A DNA stretch of 32,111 nucleotides from Pyrodictium delaneyi (GTDB taxonomy: Archaea; Thermoproteota; Thermoprotei_A; Sulfolobales; Pyrodictiaceae), in NCBI GenBank assembly GCA_015661645.1, contig DQVR01000031.1:1-32111 (forward strand). The letters are read 5' to 3'. Positions 22,893 through 30,937 of this stretch are shown here, in pieces. A program made the position numbers and the translations under genes. Under the pieces are notes generated by a model. It ran no database searches. It was not told the DNA's origin and was given only the letters and a program-made list of their open reading frames with translations. How positions within the stretch are numbered: the stretch's first letter is position 1; each line of letters opens with the position of its first letter.

Positions 22893-24059
22893 TTACATCC
22901 CCAGCTTGTAAGAGATCTTCTCCAGGAGTTCATCAATACCATGGAGGGTTTCATCGGCTAGCATCCTCACACGTTCGTCATCAGTCTCTTTCAGTATATT
23001 TAATATCCTACTTTTTGCTATTTTCAAGCTCCGGAAGAGGTCAACGAGACGTGGATCATAGCTCCTCATGGAGTCTACCAGTCTTGCTGCTTCCCTAACG
23101 TTGGCCTTTATATCGTTCAACTCCTTTATAAAGCGTTCTGGCATGCGCAGCTCCTCGGATAGTACAATACTCACCTTGTCGAAGTCTTCTATGTCCCTTG
23201 GAGCTATATACTTGAGAACTATGAGATCGCGTTCCTCAGCCCTTGTCCTACCCTCCAGTAATGCATTAGCCGCTATTACTTTGAGAGACTTCGCCTTACG
23301 TCTATCGGTCAAATGTAGCCCTCTCTCCTCGAGGACAGCGAATATACGCAGAAGCTTTGGCTTGATGGTGGCTATGTCAACGCTGAATACCAGCTTATGT
23401 ATCTCGGCTAGAGTTTTCATGTCCAAGACCGGCTGCACCGATGGTACCTTACCGGATTCTATCCGCCACCCGGCATCTAGTAGTTCACCCCACTTGTTCT
23501 CTGGGAGCGGTCTAGCGTATTGCCTCACAAGGAATCTATCATAGACTGCTTCTAGCTCGGGCTCCTCCGGTACTCTGTTTGTGGCGCCTATCATAGTCCA
23601 GAGAGGTACTCTAACCTCTGTATAGCCGTCATACCACACGCGCTCCTGCATTATACTCAGTAGAGCGTTGAGTACGGCTGAGTTTGCGTTGAACACTTCA
23701 TCTAGGAATACTATCTCGGCCTCTGGCATCTTGCCTCGAGTTATCCTAACATATTTTCCTTCTCGGAGGGCGTTTAGATCCAAAGGGCCAAAGAGTTCGC
23801 TTGGCTCAGTGTATTTTGTGAGAAGATATTTGAAGAATTTCGCGCTTATCAGTTCTGCACTACGCCTGGCTAGAGCAGACTTGGCTGTGCCAGGCTCGCC
23901 TATTAGTACTACGTGTTCCCGGGCTATTATTGCTAGAGTAATTGCACGTGCTTCCTCTTCTCTACCTATAAACGGCTCGGCTAATACTTCGTAGAACTTG
24001 CGTATACGTTCTAGTAAGTGAGATGTAGTAGCATTACCCGGCAAATTGCTGCTGCCCAA
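22893..24059 (-). CDS. MoxR-family AAA+ ATPase
   Basis: 388 residues. Walker A GEPGTAKS (54-61), Walker B IVFLDE (116-121) followed by VFNANSAVLNALLSIMQER, sensor 1 GATNR (158-162), and the helical lid with a DIEDFDKVS region. RavA/MoxR ATPases act with VWA proteins; the VWA gene follows at once, so they form an operon. TTG start at 24059 lies about where transcription should begin (minus-strand TATA AGATATTTT at 24087-24095), suggesting a near-leaderless mRNA. The client protein is not evident in the window. Confidence 0.92.
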   Translation of the reverse strand: MGSSNLPGNATTSHLLERIRKFYEVLAEPFIGREEEARAITLAIIAREHVVLIGEPGTAKSALARRSAELISAKFFKYLLTKYTEPSELFGPLDLNALREGKYVRITRGKMPEAEIVFLDEVFNANSAVLNALLSIMQERVWYDGYTEVRVPLWTMIGATNRVPEEPELEAVYDRFLVRQYARPLPENKWGELLDAGWRIESGKVPSVQPVLDMKTLAEIHKLVFSVDIATIKPKLLRIFAVLEERGLHLTDRRKAKSLKVIAANALLEGRTRAEERDLIVLKYIAPRDIEDFDKVSIVLSEELRMPERFIKELNDIKANVREAARLVDSMRSYDPRLVDLFRSLKIAKSRILNILKETDDERVRMLADETLHGIDELLEKISYKLGM

Positions 24060-24086
24060 GGAATACAGCTCTCACATAGTCAAGGG

Positions 24087-24095
24087 AAAATATCT
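24087..24095. promoter_or_regulatory. TATA element between MoxR and the hairpin RNA candidate
   Basis: AAAATATCT rightwards and AGATATTTT leftwards. Leftward transcription would start at the MoxR TTG; rightward near 24118, just before the inverted repeat. Confidence 0.45.
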
Positions 24096-24117
24096 ACCGC
24101 TCCTACGCTAGTCTGCC

Positions 24118-24207
24118 TTCAGAACAAATGGGGCGGCTGGTTAGGAGGAGCCCGGTTTTCAGCTGAAGAGATGACGAGGAGTTGCTCTGCCGATGCCAGC
24201 CGCCCCG
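24118..24207 (+). ncRNA. Long-stem RNA candidate
   Basis: GGGGCGGCTGG (24130-24140) pairs perfectly with CCAGCCGCCCC (24196-24206), plus a T-G pair outside: the strongest inverted repeat in the window. The 55-base loop holds a 10-base palindrome TTCAGCTGAA (24158-24167) and, four bases after its CTGA, ATGACGA (24171-24177), one change from a C' box. The D'/C'-like pair could form a kink-turn, but the outer C and D boxes are missing, so it is not a normal C/D RNA. Not a tRNA (no T-loop). Strand is inferred from the TATA position. Confidence 0.45.
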
Positions 24208-24436
24208 CTGATAGGTCGGCATAGCGTAGATGTACTATGGAGAATACCCATACAATGTGTCTTAACTATTATACTATTTCATGCTGATACTACTCTTTGT
24301 CTGTGGGTCGGTAACCGGTGCACTCTTCACCGCATATGGCTCACGAGACGGGGTTTGTCCTCATCCCCGTACTTTAGCGCAGGAGCTTGTAAAACTAAAT
24401 AGCTCTAAAAGCAGTATCCAGCCGTGCCAGCTTTAT

Positions 24437-24502
24437 GGGATGATGAGGATTGCACGTCGATAAGCCAAGAGGGCTATGATTGGCCTCCACCGGTTCTGAC
24501 CC
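24437..24502 (+). ncRNA. Box C/D sRNA candidate with weak inner boxes
   Basis: Perfect C box ATGATGA (24440-24446), perfect D box CTGA (24496-24499), and terminal stem GGG (24437-24439) with CCC (24500-24502). The C' box is degenerate (ATGATTG, 24476-24482) and sits 13 bases before D; the D' box is not clear (GATA near 24459). Length 66 fits. TATA-like AACTAAATAG lies about 40 bases upstream. Degenerate inner boxes are common in this class, but this is the weakest of the four candidates. Confidence 0.5.
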
Positions 24503-24568
24503 TTGGCCCTTTGTCTAACAGGCTATCAGTGTCGTGCAGCAGGGATATATGATGCCAGATTAGGCCGG

Positions 24569-24577
24569 GTTAAATAC
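24569..24577 (+). promoter_or_regulatory. TATA box of the gene at 24618
   Basis: GTTAAATAC, predicted start near 24598; followed by a full GGAGGTG ribosome site at 24605-24611. Confidence 0.55.
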
Positions 24578-24617
24578 CAGGGGACTGCGAGTCTAGAATT
24601 ATGTGGAGGTGTCCCTT

Positions 24618-24986
24618 TTGTCTCAGTCTGGAAACGTAGCAGAAAGGCTTAGAGAGTGCATGTCTTATAGAGTTGATGGGCCATACATAGTTATCGTGAA
24701 TAATTGCAAAGAACAGGTGAAGCTAAGGGCTATTGAAGTAAAGTACTATGTTAATGTGGCTAGGAGTGAGGTGCCAACCAGCGACCTCGAGGTGCAGACT
24801 GTTAGAAAGGAGATAACAGAGCGTATGACTGTCGATAAGCATGTTGAACCCGGCTCTAGACTCGAAGTATACTTCGGCCCTATAGAGAACATAGACGAAG
24901 TCTACGCTGTGATAGACTACGACGATGAGCAGTACAGAGTACGGCTAGAGTACGTCGCCGAGGAGTCGGCCGAAGTAAGCCGGTAA
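24618..24986 (+). CDS. Unknown beta-rich protein
   Basis: 122 residues from the TTG at 24618 (MSQSGNVAERLRECMSYRV). This start has the complete GGAGGTG ribosome site six bases upstream; the GTG at 24603 overlaps that site. Predominantly beta strands (PYIVIVNNC, KLRAIEVKYYVNVA, RLEVYFGP, VYAVIDYDDEQYRVRLEYV), acidic, no signal peptide or membrane segment. The pattern resembles a small beta-sandwich domain, but I recognise no family. It is monocistronic, 147 bases before ppsA with its own promoter. Confidence 0.7.
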   Translation: MSQSGNVAERLRECMSYRVDGPYIVIVNNCKEQVKLRAIEVKYYVNVARSEVPTSDLEVQTVRKEITERMTVDKHVEPGSRLEVYFGPIENIDEVYAVIDYDDEQYRVRLEYVAEESAEVSR

Positions 24987-25080
24987 AGCAGCTCTACACG
25001 GTAGTACTGGCTATGGGTACAACGTTTTACACACCCTAATTTTATAACAAGTGATATAGCTTTCTAGCATAGTTTACACT

Positions 25081-25099
25081 GTTTAAAGGTTTATATGTG
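25081..25099 (+). promoter_or_regulatory. Promoter and leader of ppsA
   Basis: Two overlapping TATA candidates, GTTTAAAGG (25081-25089) and TTATATGT (25091-25098). The leader before the ATG at 25133 can form either GTGC/GCAC (25108-25121) or GGCAC/GTGCC (25117-25132), the latter ending right at the start codon; no clear ribosome site is visible. Confidence 0.45.
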
Positions 25100-25132
25100 T
25101 CCACTGGGTGCAAAGAGGCACGGTATGGTGCC

Positions 25133-27538
25133 ATGGCCGAGCAGAGGCCACTAATTATTTGGATTGAGAACCTGCGTGCCAAGGATGTGGAGCTAGCTGG
25201 TGGTAAAGGCGCTAATCTCGGTGAACTCGTTGCCGCGGGCGTCCCGGTCCCGCCGGGCTTTGTCGTAACCACAGAGGCTTACTGGCGCTTCATGAGGGAA
25301 ACGGGGCTCTGGGAGAAGATTAGTAATCTCCTTAAAAGCCTGGATGTAAACGATACAAAGGCTCTGGAAGAAACAAGTAGAAAAATAAGAGAGACTATAC
25401 TCTCCGCAGGGGTCCCCGACGAGATAGCCTCGGCTATAAAGAACTCCTACATCGAGCTAGCTAAGCGCGTTGGCGTGGACGAGCCTCTTGTCGCTGTGAG
25501 AAGCAGTGCTTCGGCGGAAGATCTCCCGGAGGCGAGTTTCGCGGGCCAGCAAGACACCTACCTCAATGTTAAGGGCGCGGACGCAGTAGTCGAGAAAGTT
25601 AAGGCGTGCTGGGCAAGTCTCTTCACGGCGCGTGCTATATTCTACCGAACGCAGCAGGGCATAGACCATTCCAAGGTAGGCATGGCGGTAGTCGTCCAGA
25701 AGATGGTCAATTCTCGCTCCGCGGGCGTAATGTTCACGATACACCCGGCTACCGGGGACCCGAACGTTATAGTCATAGAGTCTAGCTGGGGTCTTGGCGA
25801 GGCAGTCGTAGGTGGAAAGGTTACTCCAGACGAATTCATAATAGATAAAAAGACCCTCGAAATAGTAGAGAAGAAGATAAATCCCAAGAACATAATGATA
25901 ACCTATGACCCGGAGCGTGGCGAGAACGTAGAGATAAAGCTGTCAAGGGACAAGGCTCTGGCTCCAAGTCTTAGCGACGAGGAGGCGAAGATACTAGCTA
26001 AGTATGGGCTCCAGATAGAGGAACACTACGGTAGTCCTATGGACATAGAATGGGCTATCGATAAGGACATTGATCCTCCAGACAACATATTCATAGTGCA
26101 GGCGCGGCATGAGACTGTTTGGAGCAAGCAGCTAAAGGAGGGCAAGCTAGAGAAGGCAGAGACAGTTACTGAGACAGAGGGTAGTGGTAAGGTCCTCGTC
26201 CGCGGCCTGCCAGCGAGTCCTGGTGTCGCAACTGGCGTAGCTAGAGTGATACTTAACCCACGCAGCCCAGAGGCACAACAGTTCAAGGAAGGCGACATCC
26301 TCGTAACAAAGATGACAGATCCCGACTGGGTACCTCTAATGAAGAAGGCTGCAGCCATAGTTACCGACGAGGGCGGTATGACGAGCCACGCTGCTATAGT
26401 GTCCCGCGAGCTTGGCATACCGGCTGTCGTCGGTACGGGCAACGCTACACAGGTAATTAAGACTGGAATGCTGGTGACAGTTGATGGAAGCCGCGGCGTC
26501 GTGTATGAGGGTAAAGTAGAGATAGGCAAGAAGAGGGAAAAGGAGGAAGTAGCTGCAGCCGGGATAAGTGCTGAGGCGCTCCGCGACCTCTATCCAGTCA
26601 CGGGTACAAAGATATACATGAACCTGGGCGAGCCCGACGTTATAGACAAGTATGTTGACCTGCCATTTGACGGTATAGGTCTTATGAGGATAGAGTTCAT
26701 ACTCACTGATTGGATAGGGTATCACCCGCTATACCTACTGGAGACCGGTAAGGCAAACTTCTTCGTACAGAAGCTAGCTGATGGTATAGCTAAGGTAGCT
26801 AGTGCTATATATCCGCGGCCGGTGGTGGTGAGGTTTAGTGACTTCAAGACAAACGAATACCGCGGGCTCCGTGGAGGCGATAAGTACGAGCCTGAAGAGC
26901 GGAACCCTATGATAGGCTGGCGTGGCGTATCCAGGTATATTCACCCTGCATACGAGAAGGCGTTCAGGCTAGAGGTGCAGGCCATAAGGAAGGTCAGAGA
27001 CGAAATGGGGCTAAAGAACGTATGGGTAATGCTGCCGTTCGTCAGAACGACGTGGGAGATAGAAAAGGTGCTGGACATAATGGCTGAAGAGGGGTTAGAA
27101 AGAGGCAAGGACTTCAAGGTATGGATAATGGCTGAGGTTCCTAGCGTAGTTCTACTTGCAGACGAGTTTGCAAAGCTAGTGGATGGCTTCAGTATAGGAA
27201 GTAATGATCTAACACAGCTGGTCCTCGGAGTGGATAGAGACTCCCAGTTACTCGCTGGCATGGGCTACTTCGATGAGCGTGATCCAGCAGTCCTCAATGC
27301 TATAAAGATGTTGATAGATGCCGCTCATCGACATGGTCGTACAGTTTCCATATGTGGGCAGGCCCCTAGCGTGTATCCAGAGATAGTAGAGTTCCTTGTG
27401 GCGAACGGCATTGACAGTATAAGTGTGAACCCAGACGCGGTGATACCGACAAGAAGGCTGGTAGCGTCGATAGAGAGAAAGATAATGTTGCGTAGGCTCG
27501 AGGCAATAGAAAAAATGTTAAGGAAACTGGATATATAA
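25133..27538 (+). CDS. ppsA: Phosphoenolpyruvate synthase
   Basis: Pyruvate, water dikinase: makes PEP, AMP and phosphate from pyruvate and ATP, feeding gluconeogenesis. 801 residues. The N-terminal nucleotide-binding domain has GGKGANLGELVAAGVPVPPGFVVT and AVRSSASAEDLPEASFAGQQDTYLN-type loops; the swivelling phosphohistidine domain has GGMTSHAAIVSRELGIPAVVG (H419); the C-terminal PEP/pyruvate barrel has MRIEF, GSNDLTQLVLGVDRD and the acid/base cysteine in SICGQAPS (C741). Length is normal. Start ATG 25133 (MAEQRPLIIWIE) fits the family; an in-frame GTG at 25097 is at the TATA box. Converges on the MarC gene across an AT-rich gap. Confidence 0.96.
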   Translation: MAEQRPLIIWIENLRAKDVELAGGKGANLGELVAAGVPVPPGFVVTTEAYWRFMRETGLWEKISNLLKSLDVNDTKALEETSRKIRETILSAGVPDEIASAIKNSYIELAKRVGVDEPLVAVRSSASAEDLPEASFAGQQDTYLNVKGADAVVEKVKACWASLFTARAIFYRTQQGIDHSKVGMAVVVQKMVNSRSAGVMFTIHPATGDPNVIVIESSWGLGEAVVGGKVTPDEFIIDKKTLEIVEKKINPKNIMITYDPERGENVEIKLSRDKALAPSLSDEEAKILAKYGLQIEEHYGSPMDIEWAIDKDIDPPDNIFIVQARHETVWSKQLKEGKLEKAETVTETEGSGKVLVRGLPASPGVATGVARVILNPRSPEAQQFKEGDILVTKMTDPDWVPLMKKAAAIVTDEGGMTSHAAIVSRELGIPAVVGTGNATQVIKTGMLVTVDGSRGVVYEGKVEIGKKREKEEVAAAGISAEALRDLYPVTGTKIYMNLGEPDVIDKYVDLPFDGIGLMRIEFILTDWIGYHPLYLLETGKANFFVQKLADGIAKVASAIYPRPVVVRFSDFKTNEYRGLRGGDKYEPEERNPMIGWRGVSRYIHPAYEKAFRLEVQAIRKVRDEMGLKNVWVMLPFVRTTWEIEKVLDIMAEEGLERGKDFKVWIMAEVPSVVLLADEFAKLVDGFSIGSNDLTQLVLGVDRDSQLLAGMGYFDERDPAVLNAIKMLIDAAHRHGRTVSICGQAPSVYPEIVEFLVANGIDSISVNPDAVIPTRRLVASIERKIMLRRLEAIEKMLRKLDI

Positions 27539-27596
27539 AACAATTATCTAATTAAAAATAATATTGCGATGTAGTTTAGTTTTGGTTACTTACTGG

Positions 27597-28220
27597 CTAC
27601 ATGTCTTTTACAACTTCAACTATTCCTTCCCTTATCATTGCTATTGCTATTGCAGCGAGAAGTATCGACATTATCTTTGACAAGGCTATTGCGCCATTCT
27701 TGCCGAGCATATCCATTAGTTTCTGGCTATTGTTAAGCATAGCAAATGTTATGAGCGTGTTAACCGATATAGCTGCGATAGCGTAGTTAATACCATATAC
27801 AGCCTTGATGTAAAGGACTGTGGCTATTGCGGCAGGCCCGGCGAGTAGGGGTGTCGCAAGCGGAACCACAGCAATAGTCTCGGCTTCTTCCGGATGCTTT
27901 ATCATTGATGCTTCGGTCCACCCAAGTATTCCTGCCACACCGTATATTAGCAGTATTATGCCTCCTGAGATCCGGAAGTCGGCCACTGATAAGCCAAAGT
28001 AGGAGAGCAATACATCGCCTCCAAGGGCGAATGCTACTAGTATTAATGTCGCTATCTTACAGCTCTGACGCACTATAGCGCGTCGCTTCTCGTTAGAGAG
28101 TGTGGCAGTAAGCCCATAGAATAGAGGTGCATTGCCTAGAGGATCAATAGCTATGAATAAAATTATCAACGAGCGTATGAGCTGGTCAGCGTTTAGCGGC
28201 TCTATGCTGGCGCTCAGCAT
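27597..28220 (-). CDS. MarC/UPF0056 family membrane protein
   Basis: 207 residues with six hydrophobic segments. Family marks: LFIAIDPLGNAPLF in the first helix and VVPLATPLLAGPAAIATVL in the fourth. MarC proteins are inner-membrane proteins of unknown transport role; the older multiple-antibiotic-resistance link has not held up. ATG start at 28220 has GGAGG about ten bases upstream. The start overlaps the end of the cysteine-rich gene by 35 bases, so the two are likely an operon. Confidence 0.9.
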   Translation of the reverse strand: MLSASIEPLNADQLIRSLIILFIAIDPLGNAPLFYGLTATLSNEKRRAIVRQSCKIATLILVAFALGGDVLLSYFGLSVADFRISGGIILLIYGVAGILGWTEASMIKHPEEAETIAVVPLATPLLAGPAAIATVLYIKAVYGINYAIAAISVNTLITFAMLNNSQKLMDMLGKNGAIALSKIMSILLAAIAIAMIREGIVEVVKDM

Positions 28221-28545
28221 AACTGCTTAACGCCTCCACTATTCTATCTATTATCCTTGACCGGCACTGCTCCATGCATCTATTAAGGCATTCACTGTCG
28301 TCGGGACTACAACCTTTCTCGTATATGCACTCTGTCCTACATGCTCTATCGTTCAATAGTAGCGCATAGATGCCGTACTGTTGGCTTAATGCTGCATTGT
28401 TTATCAGCATGCCTATGCCTGAGGACTTGACAACGGTAAGAACGTCTTTTGGGTCGTCGAGACCGCGTTGGTAGATAAATCCATGGAAGGATTTGAAGGC
28501 CTGGGCGATTCTCCTAGCAAGCTCGGCGAGAGATTGTCGTTTCAT
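28186..28545 (-). CDS. Unknown cysteine-cluster protein upstream of MarC
   Basis: 119 residues, ATG start. Mostly helical; a central segment has six cysteines in 27 residues (CRTECIYEKGC, then ECLNRCMEQC). The spacing includes C-x3-C twice and could hold two disulfides in a twin C-x3-C hairpin or a metal site. No signal peptide. I know no family. Overlaps the MarC start by 35 bases. Confidence 0.65.
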   Translation of the reverse strand: MKRQSLAELARRIAQAFKSFHGFIYQRGLDDPKDVLTVVKSSGIGMLINNAALSQQYGIYALLLNDRACRTECIYEKGCSPDDSECLNRCMEQCRSRIIDRIVEALSSYAERQHRAAKR

Positions 28546-28604
28546 CCCAGTGTGCCCCGTAAGGTATAGTATGGTGGCTCTAGCTAAAGCGGTTCAGTCT
28601 ATGC

Positions 28605-28817
28605 TTGGAGGCTCTCGGTGGCGCCGGGTTGGGTACGTGCAATGATACTGCTACGATAATAGCTGTGGTTGGTGTTGTGCTGGCGGTGGCTAGTATAGTA
28701 GCGCAGAGGGTACTTCTCCGGCGTAGTAGAAGGCCGGATGCGCTACAAATGGCTAATAGGGTAGCCTTACTGCTTGCATCCGTTGCTGTTATCTTGGCTT
28801 TGCTGCACTGTAGGTAA
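28605..28817 (+). CDS. Small two-helix membrane protein
   Basis: Up to 70 residues with two membrane segments (TATIIAVVGVVLAVASIVA and VALLLASVAVILALL) joined by a basic loop RVLLRRSRRPD, which would face the cytoplasm. Start uncertain: TTG at 28605, or TTG at 28629 with GGTGG eight bases before it. A TATA-like GGTATAGTAT lies near 28563-28572. Family not recognised. Confidence 0.55.
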   Translation: MEALGGAGLGTCNDTATIIAVVGVVLAVASIVAQRVLLRRSRRPDALQMANRVALLLASVAVILALLHCR

Positions 28818-28902
28818 AGGCCTAGACGGGCGCCTGCTCCTGTGGCGGTAGAGTTTAATGGCTGTAGGACCTTGTTGCAATGGATGGGGCGGCAAGAAAG
28901 CT

Positions 28903-29181
28903 ATGACGAGACAGCGTAGACATGTTTATGTAACACAGATAGAGGGAATGGCAGCTGTAGGGCTCTTAAAGAAATACTGGGTTGAAGAATGTGATACGCC
29001 TGGCATGAAGCGGATAGTTGCTGAAGATGAAGAAGGTGTGCAATACGAGACTCGTTGTGTCGACAGTCGAGCAGCAGGGAAGATTATACTGTACTTGGCT
29101 GATGCGAGCAAGTATAGTAGGGACGTAGTTGCTGTAGATAATATGGTTGAGAAGGACGAAGTTTTCGAGGAGGAGAACTAA
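28903..29181 (+). CDS. Unknown small acidic protein
   Basis: 92 residues from ATG 28903 (MTRQRRHVYVTQIEG), with GGGGCGG about ten bases upstream; the frame is open to ATG 28858 with a glycine/cysteine-rich extension (MAVGPCCNGWGGKK) that may be real. Alpha/beta content with a beta start and acidic tail EKDEVFEEEN. No motif recognised. It precedes the polyhistidine gene by 42 bases and may share a transcript. Confidence 0.6.
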   Translation: MTRQRRHVYVTQIEGMAAVGLLKKYWVEECDTPGMKRIVAEDEEGVQYETRCVDSRAAGKIILYLADASKYSRDVVAVDNMVEKDEVFEEEN

Positions 29182-29223
29182 AGTTAAACCCCGACACAGC
29201 TACAGCCCGGGTGGTGGCAGTAT

Positions 29224-29571
29224 ATGGGTAAGCGTATGCGTATGACGTTGCCCAAAAAAGAGGATGACCTGCAAAAGGTTGTTGAAGAGGTAGCTGAAGC
29301 ACACCACGATCATGTGCATCACCACCATCACCACCATGGTGTTGAAGGGGTAGAGGAGATACTGCATACAGTAGATGTCCTAATGGATACAATGAATACA
29401 CGTATATCAGACCTTGAGGAGAAGACTGACAAGCTGCGAAACGAAGTAGTAAACCTCTACCGCCTATTTGCTACACTAGTAGAGGCGCTGGCTGCCGGAA
29501 ACGAAGAACAGAAAAAGAAGGCACTGGAAAAAGCCATGAACATACTTGAAACAAGTCTTAAACAAGTATAA
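29224..29571 (+). CDS. Polyhistidine coiled-coil protein
   Basis: 115 residues, ATG start. Residues 27-38 contain ten histidines in twelve positions, including seven in a row, flanked by acidic helices (DDLQKVVEEVAEA before, VEGVEEILHTVDVLMD after). The second half is a clear heptad coiled coil (ISDLEEKTDKLRNEVVNLYRLFATLVEAL) and a lysine-rich helix. The tract suggests Ni, Zn or Co binding or storage as an oligomer; this is inference. No membrane segment or signal. Confidence 0.75.
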   Translation: MGKRMRMTLPKKEDDLQKVVEEVAEAHHDHVHHHHHHHGVEGVEEILHTVDVLMDTMNTRISDLEEKTDKLRNEVVNLYRLFATLVEALAAGNEEQKKKALEKAMNILETSLKQV

Positions 29572-29671
29572 GCCATTAGCGGCTTATAAAGTAGTCTTTC
29601 ATGATGCATATCTATGTCCTTAGCAGGCTCTAGCTTGTTAAGTAAATTATTAAGTAGATTACAACTTCTCA

Positions 29672-30679
29672 CTAGACATGTACACGCAATGGCTCTACAA
29701 AAGTTAATGCTTCCCTGGTGCCAATAACAAGTGCCTCGAGGTCGCCTTTACTAGTTGATATCTTTGACTTGATGCCGCGTACATGGAACACGCCTCCCTC
29801 ATAAAGCGGTGGTATGAACAATCCATCATACACAAGTATATATATGCCCTCTTGGGTCTCAACCACTGCAGGGAAATCGGCAAGGCTATAGCTGTATGAG
29901 TCTACATGTACGGTCGTTTCTACGATACTGTTACTTGTATGTACTATTCTTCTCTCCTCGCTCCATCGTAAGGAAGCGGACGCAAATGATAATGAAATAG
30001 TACGTTTGCCTAATACGAATCGTGACCAAGGACGATAAAGCTTGGCAATAATTTCTATAGGTAATCCTCGTGAAGAAGCCTCCCGGTAGCACCACTCAGC
30101 GAGCTGGGTATGAGGTAGAGGCCTTACACGGTTATATTGTATATGTTCTTCTAGCGCCTTTCTGCATAATGAGTTATCGATTACATAAATTATATCTATG
30201 TCTGAGAAGCTTTTGAGAGAAGCCATGAGTAAGGACCCTGTAGGCTTCCCGCACATTAGCAGCTCTGGTAAAACTGTAGACAAAAGGGACCATTCATTGT
30301 CTGAGAACCAGTCTAGCTCGGCCATAATTCTATATAGTGGGGGTGTGAGGCTGCATACAAGTCCTTTAAATGTAGTAAGGTCTTGTAGAGGCGCTGTAGC
30401 CCCATAGTAAGGTAGATACTCTTTATCCGCGATGGAAAATAGTGCGCTGATCTCGCGGGGAGAGTAAGTTCTTATGATGCGTCTAAGTGTGGTGAAATAA
30501 GGTATACTCCAAGGACCGTTGCCTGCGACGTACTTGGGTACTGTTATGACCTTTAAGCCATGTACACGACGCACGTAAAGCAATACACGTCCATCGTCGG
30601 CCACTAGGAGATCCCCGGGCGTTAATCGGAGTGATACATCTACTATTCTGTTGATCTTGCACCAAGAGGGTAGCCTCAT
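29672..30679 (-). CDS. Predicted nucleotidyltransferase-fold protein
   Basis: 335 residues from ATG 30679 (GGGGATT upstream). The open frame continues upstream through the tRNA gene, so longer starts are excluded. The central motif GS (148-149) followed by SDIDIIYVID (D160, D162) is the metal-binding pattern of minimal nucleotidyltransferases, as in the archaeal COG2413 group. Upstream is a beta-rich domain (PGDLLVADDGRVLLYVRRVHG); downstream another beta-rich domain ending VEPLRVHV. The third catalytic carboxylate is not obvious. It might act on RNA ends or proteins; substrate unknown. Confidence 0.7.
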   Translation of the reverse strand: MRLPSWCKINRIVDVSLRLTPGDLLVADDGRVLLYVRRVHGLKVITVPKYVAGNGPWSIPYFTTLRRIIRTYSPREISALFSIADKEYLPYYGATAPLQDLTTFKGLVCSLTPPLYRIMAELDWFSDNEWSLLSTVLPELLMCGKPTGSLLMASLKSFSDIDIIYVIDNSLCRKALEEHIQYNRVRPLPHTQLAEWCYREASSRGLPIEIIAKLYRPWSRFVLGKRTISLSFASASLRWSEERRIVHTSNSIVETTVHVDSYSYSLADFPAVVETQEGIYILVYDGLFIPPLYEGGVFHVRGIKSKISTSKGDLEALVIGTREALTFVEPLRVHV

Positions 30680-30720
30680 GCAATCCCCGTCTCTGGCATC
30701 GTTCAGCGGAGTAGAAGGAG

Positions 30721-30798
30721 TGGCGGGCCCGCGGGGATTTGAACCCCGGACTACCGGCTCCGCAGGCCGGCGTCCTATCCTGGCTAGACTACGGGCCC
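30721..30798 (-). tRNA. tRNA-Arg, anticodon GCG
   Basis: Complete cloverleaf on the minus strand. Acceptor GGGCCCG pairs with CGGGCCC, discriminator G, and an encoded CCA (30721-30723). The D arm has TAGCCAGGATAGGA, the anticodon stem CCGGC/GCCGG encloses loop CTGCGGA (anticodon GCG), and the T arm CGGGG-TTCAAAT-CCCCG is perfect. No intron. It reads CGC and CGU codons. TATA box at 30839-30848. Confidence 0.97.
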
Positions 30799-30838
30799 AC
30801 CTCTTTCTGCCATTATGGCTCTTCATACATGGTAGACC

Positions 30839-30848
30839 CTTTTAAGCG
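30839..30848 (-). promoter_or_regulatory. TATA box of tRNA-Arg
   Basis: Minus strand CGCTTAAAAG, 41 bases before the mature tRNA 5' end; a short 5' leader is implied. Confidence 0.6.
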
Positions 30849-30871
30849 TTACATGTAATTCTGCGTTGCTT

Positions 30872-30896
30872 GGTGGCCTGTCATAAGTCAGCCACC
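30872..30896. repeat. Inverted repeat upstream of the polymerase gene
   Basis: GGTGGC (30872-30877) and GCCACC (30891-30896), 13 bases apart, lying between the divergent tRNA and polymerase promoters and touching the latter's TATA box. Possible protein site. Confidence 0.4.
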
Positions 30897-30903
30897 TTAT
30901 ACG
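30896..30903 (+). promoter_or_regulatory. TATA box of the DNA polymerase gene
   Basis: CTTATACG, predicted start near 30925, followed by GGGGG (30927-30931) six bases before the GTG. Confidence 0.5.
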
Positions 30904-30937
30904 GTGTTACATCGGAGAGGCGTATAGGGGGCAGCAC

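Larger units (their letters stand above)
24060..24617. other. Long non-coding interval with RNA candidates
   Basis: 558 bases. Short open frames here have no ribosome sites or recognisable content. Contents: divergent TATA (24087-24095), an 11-bp inverted repeat RNA candidate (24118-24207), a 6-bp hairpin ACGGGG/CCCCGT (24348-24370), a C/D sRNA candidate (24437-24502), and the promoter and ribosome site of the next gene (24569-24611). Confidence 0.6.

Noticed and set aside
24018..24463. Three overlapping open frames of 60-69 codons
   Set aside because: No ribosome sites, odd composition, and they run through the inverted repeat and hairpins.
30680..30826. N-terminal extension of the nucleotidyltransferase-like gene
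   Set aside because: This stretch is the tRNA-Arg gene read through on the same strand.
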